Below are positions 27,126 through 36,796 of a stretch of DNA of 64,000 nt, piece after piece; positions within the stretch are counted from its first letter, which is position 1; each line of letters begins with the position of its first letter. This stretch comes from Pedomonas mirosovicensis (GTDB lineage Bacteria > Pseudomonadota > Alphaproteobacteria > Sphingomonadales > Sphingomonadaceae). The notes under the pieces are model-generated. The model was given only the letters and a program-made list of their open reading frames with translations. It searched no databases and was not told the origin of the DNA. Where the stretch lies: contig NZ_JAKFIA010000001.1 in the NCBI RefSeq assembly GCF_022569295.1, positions 573,001-637,000 on the forward strand, given 5' to 3'. The position numbers and the translations under genes were made by a program.

Positions 27126-27992
27126 ATGACACGCCAACTCCCCGAGGATGCAGACTGGATCTCCACCGCGCAATGGTCTCGCCGCCAGGCGCTGGGCGCG
27201 GCGGCCGCCGCCGGGTTCGCGGTTGCGGCCGGCCCGGTTGCGGCCTCTGCCATCCGCACTGACAGCGAGGGGCTGGATGCCGGCTGGGTGCAGGTGCCGG
27301 TCCATGACCGCTCCATTCCCGCTTATCGCGCCAAGCCCGCAGGCGGCGGGCCGCGGCCGGTCATCCTCGTGGTGCAGGAGATCTTTGGCGTCCATGCCTG
27401 GATTCAGGACATCGTGCGCCGCTTCGCCAAGGCTGGCTACTATGCCATCGCCCCCGATCTCTATGCGCGGCAAGGCGATGCCACCAAGGTGGCGGACATT
27501 CCAACGCTCGTCCGCACCATTGTCTCCAAGGTGCCGGACGCGCAGGTGATGGGCGATCTTGACGCCACCGTCGCCTTTACCGGCAAGGACGGCGGCAATG
27601 CCGATCTGCTCGGCATCACCGGCTTCTGCTGGGGCGGGCGTATCGTCTGGCTCTATACGGCGCACAACCCAGGCGTGAAGGCGGGCGTCGCCTGGTATGG
27701 CCGCCTGCGGGGCGAGCCGAACAGCATGCAGCCCACCTATCCGATTGATGTGGTAGACCGGCTCAAAGCCCCGGTGCTGGGGCTTTACGGCGGGCAGGAT
27801 CGCGGCATCCCGCTGGAACACGTGGAGGCGATGCGGGTCGCGCTGGCGCAGGCCCGCTCGCCCTCGCAAATCATCGTCTATTCGGAGGCCGAGCACGGTT
27901 TCCTGGCGGACTACCGGCCCAGCTACAACCGCGAGGCCGCCACGGCCGCGTGGAAGGAGACGCTCGGCTGGTTCGGGCGGCATCTGCGGTAG
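27126..27992 (+). CDS. Dienelactone hydrolase family protein with Tat-like signal
   Basis: A 288-residue alpha/beta hydrolase. Residues 18-45 look like a twin-arginine signal ([23 protein letters not shown]), so export of a folded enzyme is likely. The catalytic set is readable: Cys in GFCWGGR, Asp in YGGQDRGIP, His in SEAEHGF. The natural ester or lactone substrate is unknown. Carboxymethylenebutenolidase is only a family label, because no aromatic degradation genes are nearby. Confidence 0.87.
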   Translation: MTRQLPEDADWISTAQWSRRQALGAAAAAGFAVAAGPVAASAIRTDSEGLDAGWVQVPVHDRSIPAYRAKPAGGGPRPVILVVQEIFGVHAWIQDIVRRFAKAGYYAIAPDLYARQGDATKVADIPTLVRTIVSKVPDAQVMGDLDATVAFTGKDGGNADLLGITGFCWGGRIVWLYTAHNPGVKAGVAWYGRLRGEPNSMQPTYPIDVVDRLKAPVLGLYGGQDRGIPLEHVEAMRVALAQARSPSQIIVYSEAEHGFLADYRPSYNREAATAAWKETLGWFGRHLR

Positions 27993-28039
27993 GGAGGCGT
28001 CGGTACGCTTTACACCGGCCGGGGCCATGGCGTGGCCTT

Positions 28040-28051
28040 AACTATATAGTT
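28040..28051. promoter_or_regulatory. AACTATATAGTT palindrome upstream of a PEP-CTERM gene
   Basis: A perfect 12-bp palindrome in an AT-rich patch, 79 bases before the start at 28130. A promoter or operator is plausible; nothing more can be claimed. Confidence 0.35.
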
Positions 28052-28129
28052 CGTTGATATTGCGTATAAGCGGCCAGTTGGCCCCCGTTTTGCTTGCTCC
28101 CTCGAAACGAGTTTTCAGGGGCATTCAAA

Positions 28130-28741
28130 ATGAAGCATCTTCGCGCACTGACGGCGGGCCTGCTGGCATCCGCGGCTCTGTTCCTCGCCGCTCCGGCGCA
28201 GGCGGCACCGATCACCTTCACCTACTCGGGCGAGGGCTGGGGCTCGCTGGATGGCATCGCATTCGGGACGACCGGCTTCACCATCACCGCGACGGGCGAC
28301 ACGGACGACCGCCAGGGCAGTTCGGCCGACGGCGTCTTCACTCTCGATCACCTGACCGCCTCCATCACCATCGATGGCCTCGGCAGCTTCACCTTCCTGT
28401 CGCCCACGCGGTCATACGTGAACATGCAGGCAGGTGCGGCAGGCTTCTCCTACGGCACCGGGCACGACCTGTTCAGCGTGTACGACGCCCGCTTCTCCGG
28501 GTGGGATATGCTGACCAGCGTTGAGTTCGCCGCGGCGAGCGGCGGCCACCTGCTGCAGTGGGATCACATGCCGGTTGAGACCACCGGCGGCGTGCTTTAC
28601 TTCAGGGACAGCTGGCCCTCGGCCGCATTCGGGGCCGTCGTCGGCTCCGGCGAAACGCCGGTGCCCGAGCCGCTGACCTTGACGCTCGTCGGCCTCGGCC
28701 TTGCGGGCGTGGGCGCGGCAACGCGGCGTCGGGCTGCGTAA
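28130..28741 (+). CDS. PEP-CTERM sorting domain protein
   Basis: A 203-residue exported protein. Signal peptide MKHLRALTAGLLASAALFLAAPAQA, a beta-rich body with no recognised domain, and the C-terminal sorting signal VPEPLTLTLVGLGLAGVGAATRRR. Exosortase recognises such tails and processes or anchors the protein, usually with exopolysaccharide production. No exosortase is in the window, so it must be encoded elsewhere. ATG 28130 follows AGGGG. A glycosyltransferase gene follows on the other strand. Confidence 0.88.
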   Translation: MKHLRALTAGLLASAALFLAAPAQAAPITFTYSGEGWGSLDGIAFGTTGFTITATGDTDDRQGSSADGVFTLDHLTASITIDGLGSFTFLSPTRSYVNMQAGAAGFSYGTGHDLFSVYDARFSGWDMLTSVEFAAASGGHLLQWDHMPVETTGGVLYFRDSWPSAAFGAVVGSGETPVPEPLTLTLVGLGLAGVGAATRRRAA

Positions 28742-28768
28742 GGGCGCGTCCCGAAAAACGAAAAGGAG

Positions 28769-28820
28769 TGCAGGGGGAGCTTGATGGTTGTGCGCCTTCG
28801 CGCACGGGGATCCCCCTGCA
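28769..28820. repeat. Dispersed hairpin family, nested copy
   Basis: Outer 10-bp arms TGCAGGGGGA (28769-28778) and TCCCCCTGCA (28811-28820) enclose an inner hairpin GTGCGC (28790-28795) / GCGCAC (28800-28805) with loop CTTC. AAAAAATCC follows. It lies between the convergent PEP-CTERM and glycosyltransferase genes and is the most complete form of the family. Confidence 0.7.
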
Positions 28821-28843
28821 AAAAATCCTTTAAAATACAAAAG

Positions 28844-29980
28844 CTAAAACGCGCGCCCCGAGGCTTCGGCGTAGAGGCGGGCGTAGGCGGCGACCATCTT
28901 CTCTTGTGTGAACTCGGCCTCGACGCGCGCGCGGTTGGCCGCGCCGACCCTCGCGCGCAGCGTATCGTCTGCCAGCAGCGCGGCGAGGGCCGCAGCGAAC
29001 GCCGCCTCGTCGTTTGCGGGCACCACGAAGGGCGCGTTCTCCTTTGCGATGATCCGGGCGATATCGCCCACGTCGGTGCAGGCGGCGGGCAGGCGGGCGG
29101 CCATGGCCTCGACAAGGCTGATGGGGAACTGCTCGGTATCCGATGAAATCGCGTAAACATCGAACAGGCCCACGTAGCGGGCGGGGTTGGTGAGGTAGCC
29201 CGGCATCACCAGCCGGTCGGCCACGCCCTCGCGCGCCGCCTCGGCCTTGATTGCTGCTTCTTCCGGTCCCTGCCCGCCGATGATGAGCCAGCAGTCCATG
29301 CGGCCTCTTGCAGCGGCGGCGAAGGCGCGGACCAACCGCGGCAGGTTCTTCACGTCCCTTAGGCCCGCCAGCGTGCCCACCACCAGATCGCCCGGCTGCT
29401 TCACGAAGCCGGGAATGGCGTTCGGCGGCGGCGGCACATCGAACGGGGCAATCTCCACCCCGTTGGGGATGAAGCGCACCCGGGTCGGCGGCTGGCCCCA
29501 TTCGTTGAGCGCCAGGCTCTCGATGCGGCGGGAGCAGGCGACGAGCGCATGGGCCCCCGGCAGGGCGAGGCGGCGGAAGTGGTTGCGGCGGGGCAGCGTC
29601 GTCTGCGCTTCCTCCGGCCCGAAGCCGTCCTCATGGTGCACCAGCGGGCGGCGGGCGAACAGCCGGTTGGCCATCGCCACCTCGATGGAGCCCCAGTTGT
29701 AGGTGAGCACCAGGTCGAAGTTGCCCTGGCGCAGGTATCGCCCGATTTCCCACAGACGCACGGGGAGCGCCGGCCCCTTGAAACGGCAGGGCGGTTCGGG
29801 AAACGCCACCGGCACGGCGGGGTCCAGCAGCTTGGCTGCTGCCGTCTGCCCGGCAAGAGTGGGCACCACGATATGCTCGACCCGATCCCCGAAGGCATTC
29901 ATCAACCGGGCGGTACGGGTTTCCGCACCGCCCAGGTTGAAGGTGGGCATTACATGGAGCCAGCGGGGCCGGGTCAGCAT
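28844..29980 (-). CDS. Glycosyltransferase family 4
   Basis: A 378-residue GT-B enzyme. The N-terminal donor-side loop PTFNLGGAETRTARL, the conserved IPNGVE, GTLAGLRDVKNLPRLVRAF and the EQFPISLVEAMA (E-x7-E region) are all typical of retaining GT4 sugar transferases. No membrane helix, so it acts at the cytoplasmic face. Sugar and acceptor cannot be deduced. The nearby PEP-CTERM protein and asparagine-synthetase-like gene suggest surface polysaccharide assembly. Its start lies 7 bases after the stop of the methyltransferase gene, so the pair is probably an operon. Confidence 0.88.
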   Translation of the reverse strand: MLTRPRWLHVMPTFNLGGAETRTARLMNAFGDRVEHIVVPTLAGQTAAAKLLDPAVPVAFPEPPCRFKGPALPVRLWEIGRYLRQGNFDLVLTYNWGSIEVAMANRLFARRPLVHHEDGFGPEEAQTTLPRRNHFRRLALPGAHALVACSRRIESLALNEWGQPPTRVRFIPNGVEIAPFDVPPPPNAIPGFVKQPGDLVVGTLAGLRDVKNLPRLVRAFAAAARGRMDCWLIIGGQGPEEAAIKAEAAREGVADRLVMPGYLTNPARYVGLFDVYAISSDTEQFPISLVEAMAARLPAACTDVGDIARIIAKENAPFVVPANDEAAFAAALAALLADDTLRARVGAANRARVEAEFTQEKMVAAYARLYAEASGRAF

Positions 29981-29987
29981 TCCGCCC

Positions 29988-31175
29988 TTAGTCCAGCGCG
30001 TAGACGAGGAACTTGAGGTAGGCGGTCTGCGGCAGCAGCGGGTGGACCGGGTGGTCCGGCCCGGCGGCGGCGGCGTGGATCAGCTTTGCCGCGCGCCCGC
30101 CGGTGCGGATGCCGGCGCTGGTCGCCTCCTGGAAGGCCTCGGCCGAGATGTGGTGGCTGCACGAGGCGATGCAGAGGAGGCCATCGGGCGCGACCCGCTG
30201 CACGGCGAGCCGCGCCAGCTTCTCGTAGCCCTTCATCGCCGAGGGGATGTCCTTGCGGCTCTTGGCGAAGGCGGGCGGGTCCGCCACCACCACGCCGTAG
30301 TGGCGGGTGTCGTTCTGGAGATATTCGAACACATCCGCCGTCACGGTCGTCACCTTGTCGGCAAGCCCGTTGGCCTCGGCGGCCTTGTTGGCGAGCTGGA
30401 GCGCGGAGTCGGAGCGATCGACCGCCGTCACGCTGTTCGCCCCGCCCGATGCCGCCGCCAGCGCGAACGCCCCGGCGTAGGTGTAGAGGTCGAGCACGTC
30501 CTGGCCGCGGGCCAAGCGGGAGACGAAGGCGCGGTTGAGGCGGTGGTCGAAGAACCAGCCGGTCTTCTGGCCGCCGGTCAGGTCCCCGAAGTAGGTGAGG
30601 CCGTTTTCCTCCAGCTGCACCGGGCCGTCGATGGCGCCCACTGGCACCTCGTTCAGCGGCTCCAGCCCCTCAAGCGTGCGCGCCGCGCCGCCGGAGACGA
30701 GCGCGATGGTTTTGGGCTTCAAAACCGCTTGCAGCGCCTCGAGGATCATCTCCTTGTGCGCGTCCATGCCCGCCGTGTTGGGCTGCACGACAACGGCATC
30801 GCCGTAACGGTCGATGACGAGGCCGGGGAGGAAATCACCCTCACTGTGCACGAGGCGGTAGAACGGCCGGTCGAACAGGCGTTCGCGGAGGGTGAGGGCC
30901 TTCTCGATCCGCTCCTTGTAGAAGCGGGCATCGATGGTGCGGCTGTGGTTGCGGGTGAGCAGCCGCGCCGCGATCAGCGAATGGGGGTTGAAGTGATAGA
31001 GGCCGAGCAGGCGCCCGTCCGCCTCGGCCAGCCGCACCACTGTGCCGGGCGCGATGGCGCGCACATCGGCCGAGAACTGCAGCTGGTTGGAGAAGACCCA
31101 GGGCCGCCCGCGCACGCTCGCGGGCTTGACGTTGCGGGCCAGGAAGATTTTCGGTTCATTTTCGTCGGAAGTCAT
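29988..31175 (-). CDS. Class I SAM-dependent rRNA methyltransferase, RlmI-like
   Basis: A 395-residue protein with an N-terminal PUA domain (about residues 8-85, RGRPWVFSNQL...) and a C-terminal Rossmann methyltransferase domain. SAM-binding DLYTYAGAFALAAA is followed by the catalytic-site motif VVADPPAFAKS. RlmI proteins methylate C5 of a cytosine in 23S rRNA; the exact target base is inferred. The ATG at 31175 gives the family N-terminus. The extra open frame up to 31298 is just the divergent intergenic region. Confidence 0.88.
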   Translation of the reverse strand: MTSDENEPKIFLARNVKPASVRGRPWVFSNQLQFSADVRAIAPGTVVRLAEADGRLLGLYHFNPHSLIAARLLTRNHSRTIDARFYKERIEKALTLRERLFDRPFYRLVHSEGDFLPGLVIDRYGDAVVVQPNTAGMDAHKEMILEALQAVLKPKTIALVSGGAARTLEGLEPLNEVPVGAIDGPVQLEENGLTYFGDLTGGQKTGWFFDHRLNRAFVSRLARGQDVLDLYTYAGAFALAAASGGANSVTAVDRSDSALQLANKAAEANGLADKVTTVTADVFEYLQNDTRHYGVVVADPPAFAKSRKDIPSAMKGYEKLARLAVQRVAPDGLLCIASCSHHISAEAFQEATSAGIRTGGRAAKLIHAAAAGPDHPVHPLLPQTAYLKFLVYALD

Positions 31176-31213
31176 AGGGAGGACGTAGCCGCACCTGCCA
31201 AGAGTTGCAATGA

Positions 31214-31260
31214 GTCCTGCATAACTTGGGCCCGCAGGACTTGGTCCTGCATAACTTGGG
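31214..31260. repeat. 17-bp direct repeat in a divergent promoter region
   Basis: GTCCTGCATAACTTGGG occurs at 31214-31230 and again at 31244-31260; GCAGGAC (31234-31240) between them is the inverse of the shared GTCCTGC. It lies between the methyltransferase and asparagine-synthetase-like genes, where paired operator sites would be expected. Confidence 0.5.
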
Positions 31261-31603
31261 ACGGGCAACAGGCAATGGCCAGTTCCTCTGCCATCCAAAA
31301 TGAAATCACTCTATATGGAATGGGTGAAGACACCGGGGCGAGGGGGTTTATGGGCGGCTGGTATGTTTGCCGGAAGAACGAAGCGGCTGAAACAAGGCTT
31401 GCGGCGGCGGAGGCGCAGTTTGCCGCCCACGGGTTCAGCACCCCGCGCCGGTTCGAGACGCCCACCCACGCAGGGCTGCTGGCAGGCCATGTCCACCCCG
31501 GCCCGGCGGCGACCTTCGCAAGCAATGGCGCGGATTTCATCGCGGTTGCCGGCACGCTTTTCTACGACGGGGAGGCGAGCGAGGCGGCGCTCAAGCGCCT
31601 TTT

Positions 31604-31609
31604 GGGGGG
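31604..31609 (+). other. First six-G frame break in the asparagine-synthetase-like gene
   Basis: Five Gs keep the frame: RLLGDLALPFEGWG. Confidence 0.7.
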
Positions 31610-31633
31610 ACCTTGCCCTGCCGTTCGAGGGGT

Positions 31634-31639
31634 GGGGGG
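31634..31639 (+). other. Second six-G frame break in the asparagine-synthetase-like gene
   Basis: Five Gs keep the frame into GRITGHFALLACKGG. The two runs are only 25 bases apart. Confidence 0.7.
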
Positions 31640-33088
31640 CGCATCACCGGCCACTTCGCGCTGCTGGCTTGCAAGGGCGGCAGGCTGTTCATCCTCAACG
31701 ACTATTTCGGCGCGTTCCATGTCTACGCCACGCCGGGGCACGAGGTGGTCGCCACCTCCTTCCTCGCCGCTGCGGAGTCGCTCCCTCGGGTGAGCTTCGA
31801 CCGCCAAGGGCTCTACGAGTTCGTGTTCAACGCGACGCCCTTGGGCGAGTCCACGGTGCTGGCCGAGATCACCAAACTCTCCCCCTTCGAGCAGCTGGAG
31901 CTGGGCGAGGCCGTCACGGTCCATGCCGTTCGAAAAGGGTTGGACGCCCGCTTCGACCCCCTGGCCGCCGACGTGAAGCAGCAGGCGGACCGGCTGCGGT
32001 CGCTGTTCACCGGCCCACTGAAAACCTTCGGCGACAATATCCAATGTCCGCTGTCAGGCGGGTTCGACAGCCGCCTCGTGCTCGCCCTGCTGCTGGATGC
32101 GGGCGTGAAGCCGCATGTCTACGTCTACGGCTCGGACGGCGACGAGGACGTGTCGGTGGCAACGGCCATCGGCAAGGCGGAAGGCTTTGACGTTGAGGTG
32201 TTCAACAAGGCGGCCTACGCCAAGGTGGACCCGGACCGGTTCGCCGAGATCGTCGAGCATAACTTCCATGAGATGGACGGCGTGCCCATCGATGGCGGCC
32301 TGTTCGACAACGGCGGCAATTCGGTCGCCCGCCATAACCGGGCGAAGGAAGGGGCGCTCGCCGTCTCCGGCGCGGCGGGGGAGATTTTCCGCAACTACTT
32401 CTACCTGCGCGACCGGCCCTTCCACAGCCGGGACATCCTCTACGCCTTCTATTCCGGCTTCGATCCGGAGGACTGCACGGACGCCTTCGATGAGGCCGCC
32501 TACTTCAACGCCATGGACGCCAAGCTGCGCCGGGCGCTGGGGAATGCCTCGGGCACCCTCACCCGCGCGGAGGTGGAAAGCGCCTACCCCCTGTTCCGCT
32601 GCCCGCCGTTCTTCGGGCGGGAGATCAGCATGGTCGGCCGGTTCGGCGCCTATTTCATGCCCTTCTTTGAGTATCAGATGGTGAGGGAGACCATCCACCT
32701 GCCGGTTGCCGCCCGCAACCACGGCGCGTTCCAGAGCCAGCTTCTCGCCACCATCCACCCGCGCCTGGCCGGCTACATGTCCGCCTACGGTCACAGCTTC
32801 CTTGAGGCCGCCAGCCTCAAACACCGCCTGTCGGAAGCCGTCAGCCTCTACCGGCCGCCGTGGCTGCGCCGCTATGGCTGGCGGATGAAGCAGGCCATCA
32901 AGGGCCGCCCCGCCTTGCAGCCCACCGGCTTCATGGCCCCGGAGTACCTCGGCCGGGTGATCGACCTCACCTTCCCCGCCATGCGCCGCTACTTCCGCAT
33001 GGACCGGCTGGCCGACGCCACCCTCTACCGCCGCATCGCGACGCTTGAGCACCTGGCCGGAAAGCTGGGCAGCCGGCTGGCCGTGTAG

Positions 33089-33436
33089 AATGGTTCTTGA
33101 CGCCAAGGGGTCTCCGCCCCCGTGCGAAGAGATTTGCGACGGAACGCGCCGAAACCTCGCATTTTAATTTGAACCAAACCGGGCTTCGGCGGTTGCGGCA
33201 TCTGGAGTTGGGAGACGACACGCGGAAGCGCTCCCGCCACGCCGGCGTGCATGGGGTGGCGGGGGTTGCCGCGCGGCCTTGCGCGTTCGCCGGCCGGGCT
33301 GCGCTGGCGGCGTGCCTCCCGCGGCTTTCCCGGCTTCTTTTGAGTCTAACCCGGAGCCACCGGATGCGGCATCTGCCGGGGGCGATGCGTTGATCTGCTG
33401 AAAGGTCTGAATGCGCGCCCCGAAAGGCCCCTGGCG
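33089..33436. other. 348-bp intergenic region before the hybrid kinase
   Basis: No supported gene on either strand. It is GC-rich, with a short AT stretch at about 33160-33178 and a loose direct repeat containing TGCGGCATCTG (near 33193 and 33364). No clear terminator or operator is seen. Confidence 0.4.
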
Positions 33437-35377
33437 ATGACCCTGTTCACGCTCAGCCCGTCTCTCCTGCGCGGCCTGGCCTGCGCGGTCTGGCTGGCGG
33501 TTCTCATTGCCCTGATGATCCGCCGCCCGGCCTGGCGCGCCTCGCCCGGTGGGCTGCGGCTGGTGCTGGCCGGCCTTGCCGTCGTTGGCGCGGGCGTTCT
33601 GATCGGCGCGGCCTTTACCGTGTTGCACCAGGCTGCGGACGCGCCCGACCGTATCGCCATGGAGGCGGTGGGCCTCATTGCCGGCGGCCTTGCGCTGGCC
33701 GGCGTGCTGCGTTACCGCCCCGTCCTGCTGCCGGGCCAGGGGAATGAAAACCGCAGGGCCCTCGCAAGCGTGGTCGAACGGGCGCAGGCAGGCGTCATGG
33801 TCGCTGCGCTGGATAAGAGCACCGCGGCGTTCGGGCCGGTAATCTATGCCAACCCGGAGGCGCAGGGCTGGCTGCAGCGAAGTATCGAGACGGACCAGCC
33901 GCCGACGCTTGCCGGCCTGTTCACGGCGGCCGGCCGGAGCGGGCTGTGGCCGGTAATCACCGAGACGCTGTGCAGGAATGAGCCGGTTTGCGAGCTGCTG
34001 ACCTTGCCTGGCGATAAAGAGGACCAGGCGCAGACGGTTCGCCTGATCCTGGCGCCTGCCCAGGATGGCGCGGCTGGGGAGAAGGGCCACACCAACCTGG
34101 TGCTGGCAATCCTTGAGATGAGCAGCGGCGATGTTTCCAGCGCGCTCGAGCGCCTCCAGGCGGAAAGCGAGGCGGCGATGACCCGGCTGGCGGCGGGCCT
34201 GGCGCACGATTTCAGCAACGTGCTGACCGTCATCCTGACCGCCAGTGAGATTCTGCTGATGGAAGAAGAAGGCCTGCCGGCATCTCTGCGCCGCCGCATC
34301 GAGCGGATGCACAGCGCAGCCCAGCGCGGGGCCGACCTGACCGACAAGCTGCGCGCCTTTGCCGGCCGCCTGGACCTGATGGCGGAGGAGCTGGACCTGC
34401 ATACCTTCCTTCGGGAGCAGGCGGTTGAGTTCAAATCGGTCCTCGGGCCTGAGATCGAGCTGTACTACGATCTGGCCGACGGCGAATGCCCGGTTCTGCT
34501 TGACCCGACGCGGATGCGGGCCGCGCTGGTAAACGTGCTGGCCTACTGCCAGTCCGTGCTGCCCGAAGGCGGGCGGGTGAGCTTTCGCTCCCGTTTCGAG
34601 GCGATGTCGCGGCAGGAAGGCGCGCCGCCCGATGCCGTGGTGCTCACCATTGCCCGATCGGGCACGCGGCTGGACATGGAAGACGCCCGCCGTCTGCTGG
34701 AAGAGCCGTACAGCAGCGGCACGTCCTCGATTGCGGGGGGTGGCTTCGGTCTCAGCCTCGTTGCCGGCTTCATCCGCCAATCGGGCGGGCAGGCGCAGTT
34801 CGTCGAGGAGCCTGGCTGCGGCCCCGTTCTGGAAATCGAGCTGCCGCTCTTCATGCCCGTAATTCCAGGCGACGATGACTTGGCGGTGCTTACCGGCCGC
34901 CCGGCGGAGCCTTTCGAGGCGGCGCCTGATCTGACGGGCGCGCCGCAGCTTCAGCCTGTCCAGGCCGCCGCGCCCGATGCTTCCCAGGCCGAGGCTGCCC
35001 CGGTCAAGGTTGCTCCGGCTGCGCCCCACGTGCTGGTGGTGGATGATGACGACCTGATGCGCGAGGCCACCATTGCCGAGCTTGCCAGCCTCGGCTGTCC
35101 GGCGGCGACGGCGGCAACGGCAGACGAGGCGCTGGCGCTGCTGGAAAAGGATGCCTCCATCACGTCGGTCCTTGCTGATCTCGGGCTGGAAGGCGAGCGG
35201 AGCGGCCTGTGGCTCGCGCAGCAGATCGGGGCGCGCTTCCCCCACCTGCGGGTCGTGCTGATGTCGGGCGACATCACGGGGATGAAGACGGTGGAAAACG
35301 GCAATACGATGCTTCTGCCCAAGCCTTTCAGCCGCGCCCAGCTTGCCGCCAGCCTCGACCTGCCGCCCCGCGCCTGA
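33437..35377 (+). CDS. Hybrid sensor histidine kinase with C-terminal receiver
   Basis: A 646-residue protein. Three hydrophobic segments lie within residues 8-92, a PAS-like segment at about 108-230, a phospho-acceptor domain with His257 in LAAGLAHDFSNVL, a HATPase domain, and a receiver (about 515-640) with DDDD acid pocket, phosphorylatable Asp581 and conserved Lys in LPKPF. The ATPase domain lacks a clear N box; its G box reads GGGFGLSLV. It therefore looks like a phosphorelay hub with no response regulator beside it. The signal sensed is unknown. Confidence 0.87.
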   Translation: MTLFTLSPSLLRGLACAVWLAVLIALMIRRPAWRASPGGLRLVLAGLAVVGAGVLIGAAFTVLHQAADAPDRIAMEAVGLIAGGLALAGVLRYRPVLLPGQGNENRRALASVVERAQAGVMVAALDKSTAAFGPVIYANPEAQGWLQRSIETDQPPTLAGLFTAAGRSGLWPVITETLCRNEPVCELLTLPGDKEDQAQTVRLILAPAQDGAAGEKGHTNLVLAILEMSSGDVSSALERLQAESEAAMTRLAAGLAHDFSNVLTVILTASEILLMEEEGLPASLRRRIERMHSAAQRGADLTDKLRAFAGRLDLMAEELDLHTFLREQAVEFKSVLGPEIELYYDLADGECPVLLDPTRMRAALVNVLAYCQSVLPEGGRVSFRSRFEAMSRQEGAPPDAVVLTIARSGTRLDMEDARRLLEEPYSSGTSSIAGGGFGLSLVAGFIRQSGGQAQFVEEPGCGPVLEIELPLFMPVIPGDDDLAVLTGRPAEPFEAAPDLTGAPQLQPVQAAAPDASQAEAAPVKVAPAAPHVLVVDDDDLMREATIAELASLGCPAATAATADEALALLEKDASITSVLADLGLEGERSGLWLAQQIGARFPHLRVVLMSGDITGMKTVENGNTMLLPKPFSRAQLAASLDLPPRA

Positions 35378-35614
35378 GCCGCATTTTCCCACCGGCAACC
35401 CTGGGGCCACCTGCGCCGCGCCCGGTTTTTATTGTCCTCTCAACAGGTGGTTCCTATGCTGCGCCCCGAATTTGCGGCTTCGGCGCGCTTGTTTGGCGCA
35501 CGGCCGGGGCTGGTCTGGGAGTCGATGCCGGAGCCGTTCAGCGTGGCCTCGGCGTTTCATCTTCGAGCGGAGAGAGTTGAATGGCGCGACAAGTGCGTAG
35601 GGGGGGCGGCGCAG

Positions 35615-36781
35615 ATGCTGCTGAACTTCCTCAGGATGGAGGCTGCGGGCGGCCTGTTGCTGCTGATCGCGGCGGCCGTTGCCGTTTTCATGCGGAATTC
35701 AGAGTTCTCCGGCCTTTACGATTTCCTCCAGAACTTTCCGCTCACGGTGGGGCTGGACAGCTACAGCCTCACCAAGCCGCTGGTGTTGTGGATCAACGAC
35801 GGCCTCATGGCCATCTTCTTCCTGCTGGTTGGCATGGAGATCAAACGCGAGATTCTGGAAGGCCAGCTGTCCAGCCGCGATCAGGTGATCCTGCCGGTGG
35901 TGGCGGCCATCGCCGGCATGGTGGTTCCGGCCCTCATCTACGTGGCCTTCAACATGGATACGCCGGAGACGCTGCGCGGCTGGGCCATTCCGTCGGCCAC
36001 CGACATTGCCTTTGCCATCTGCCTGTTCTCGCTGGTGGGCAAGCGCGCGCCCGTGTCGCTCAAGGTGCTGCTGACCGCCATCGCCGTCGTCGACGACATG
36101 GGGGCGATCGTCGTCATCGCCCTGTTCTATACCGCCCATCTCAGCCTCGGCTATCTGCTGGGGGCGGCGGTCTGCCTCGCCATTCTGATAGCGTTCAACC
36201 GGTCGGGCCAGATGCGGCTGTGGCCTTACTTGCTCGTCGGCGCGTTTCTGTGGTTCTTCATCTTCAAATCCGGGCTGCATGCCACCATCGCGGGCGTGCT
36301 GACCGCGCTCACCATTCCGCTGCAACCCCGGAGGGAAGATCAGGGATCACCGCTCAAGCGGCTGGAGCACGGCCTGCACCCGTGGGTCTCCTTCCTCATC
36401 CTGCCGCTGTTCGCCTTCACCAACGCGGGCGTTGACCTTGAGGGCCTGTCGCTGTCGCTGCTGCTGGAGCCGCTGCCGCTGGGCATTGCCGCGGGCCTGT
36501 TCATCGGCAAGCAGATCGGCATTTTCGGCAGTTGCTGGCTGATGATTAAAATGAAGTGGGCGCGCATGCCCTACGAGGCGACGTGGACGAGCCTCTACGG
36601 CATGGCGATCCTGTGCGGCATCGGCTTTACCATGAGCCTGTTCATCGGCGGCCTCGCCTTTACCACCCCGCTTTATATGAACGAGGTCCGGCTCGGCATC
36701 CTGACGGGCTCGATCATCTCCTCGCTCGTCGGCATCGCTGTTCTTGCCCTCGCCCCGCGCCGCCGGGAGCACACTGCCTGA
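35615..36781 (+). CDS. nhaA: Na+/H+ antiporter NhaA
   Basis: Exchanges internal Na+ for external H+ to control cytoplasmic pH and sodium. The 388-residue product equals the classic length. The N-terminal LRMEAAGGLLLLIAAAVA, the essential AVVDDMGAIVVIALFY aspartate pair and IPSATDIAFAI are present among about 12 helices. The frame opens at 35432, but ATG 35615 after a G-rich ribosome site matches family members. It stands alone and ends at a strong hairpin. Confidence 0.94.
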   Translation: MLLNFLRMEAAGGLLLLIAAAVAVFMRNSEFSGLYDFLQNFPLTVGLDSYSLTKPLVLWINDGLMAIFFLLVGMEIKREILEGQLSSRDQVILPVVAAIAGMVVPALIYVAFNMDTPETLRGWAIPSATDIAFAICLFSLVGKRAPVSLKVLLTAIAVVDDMGAIVVIALFYTAHLSLGYLLGAAVCLAILIAFNRSGQMRLWPYLLVGAFLWFFIFKSGLHATIAGVLTALTIPLQPRREDQGSPLKRLEHGLHPWVSFLILPLFAFTNAGVDLEGLSLSLLLEPLPLGIAAGLFIGKQIGIFGSCWLMIKMKWARMPYEATWTSLYGMAILCGIGFTMSLFIGGLAFTTPLYMNEVRLGILTGSIISSLVGIAVLALAPRRREHTA

Positions 36782-36796
36782 ACATGGGATCTTCGC

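Larger units (their letters stand above)
31350..33088 (+). pseudogene. Asparagine-synthetase-like protein, two frame breaks
   Basis: This is an amidotransferase-like protein with an N-terminal beta-rich segment and an asparagine-synthetase ATP-pyrophosphatase domain. The PP-loop CPLSGGFDSR is intact. The N-terminus reads MGGWYVC, not the MC start needed for a glutaminase, so ammonia from glutamine is unlikely. As written the gene breaks twice, at six-G runs 31604-31609 and 31634-31639. Dropping one G at each restores a continuous 578-residue protein through LLGDLALPFEGWGRITGHFALL. The start ATG at 31350 follows AGGGGG. Without repair, the longest piece (from 31613) keeps the synthetase domain. 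Similar proteins occur in polysaccharide loci, fitting the nearby glycosyltransferase. Confidence 0.78.

Noticed and set aside
33164-35410. 748-codon minus-strand frame opposite the hybrid histidine kinase
   Set aside because: No recognisable domain, Arg/Gln/His-rich, fully explained by the kinase gene on the other strand.
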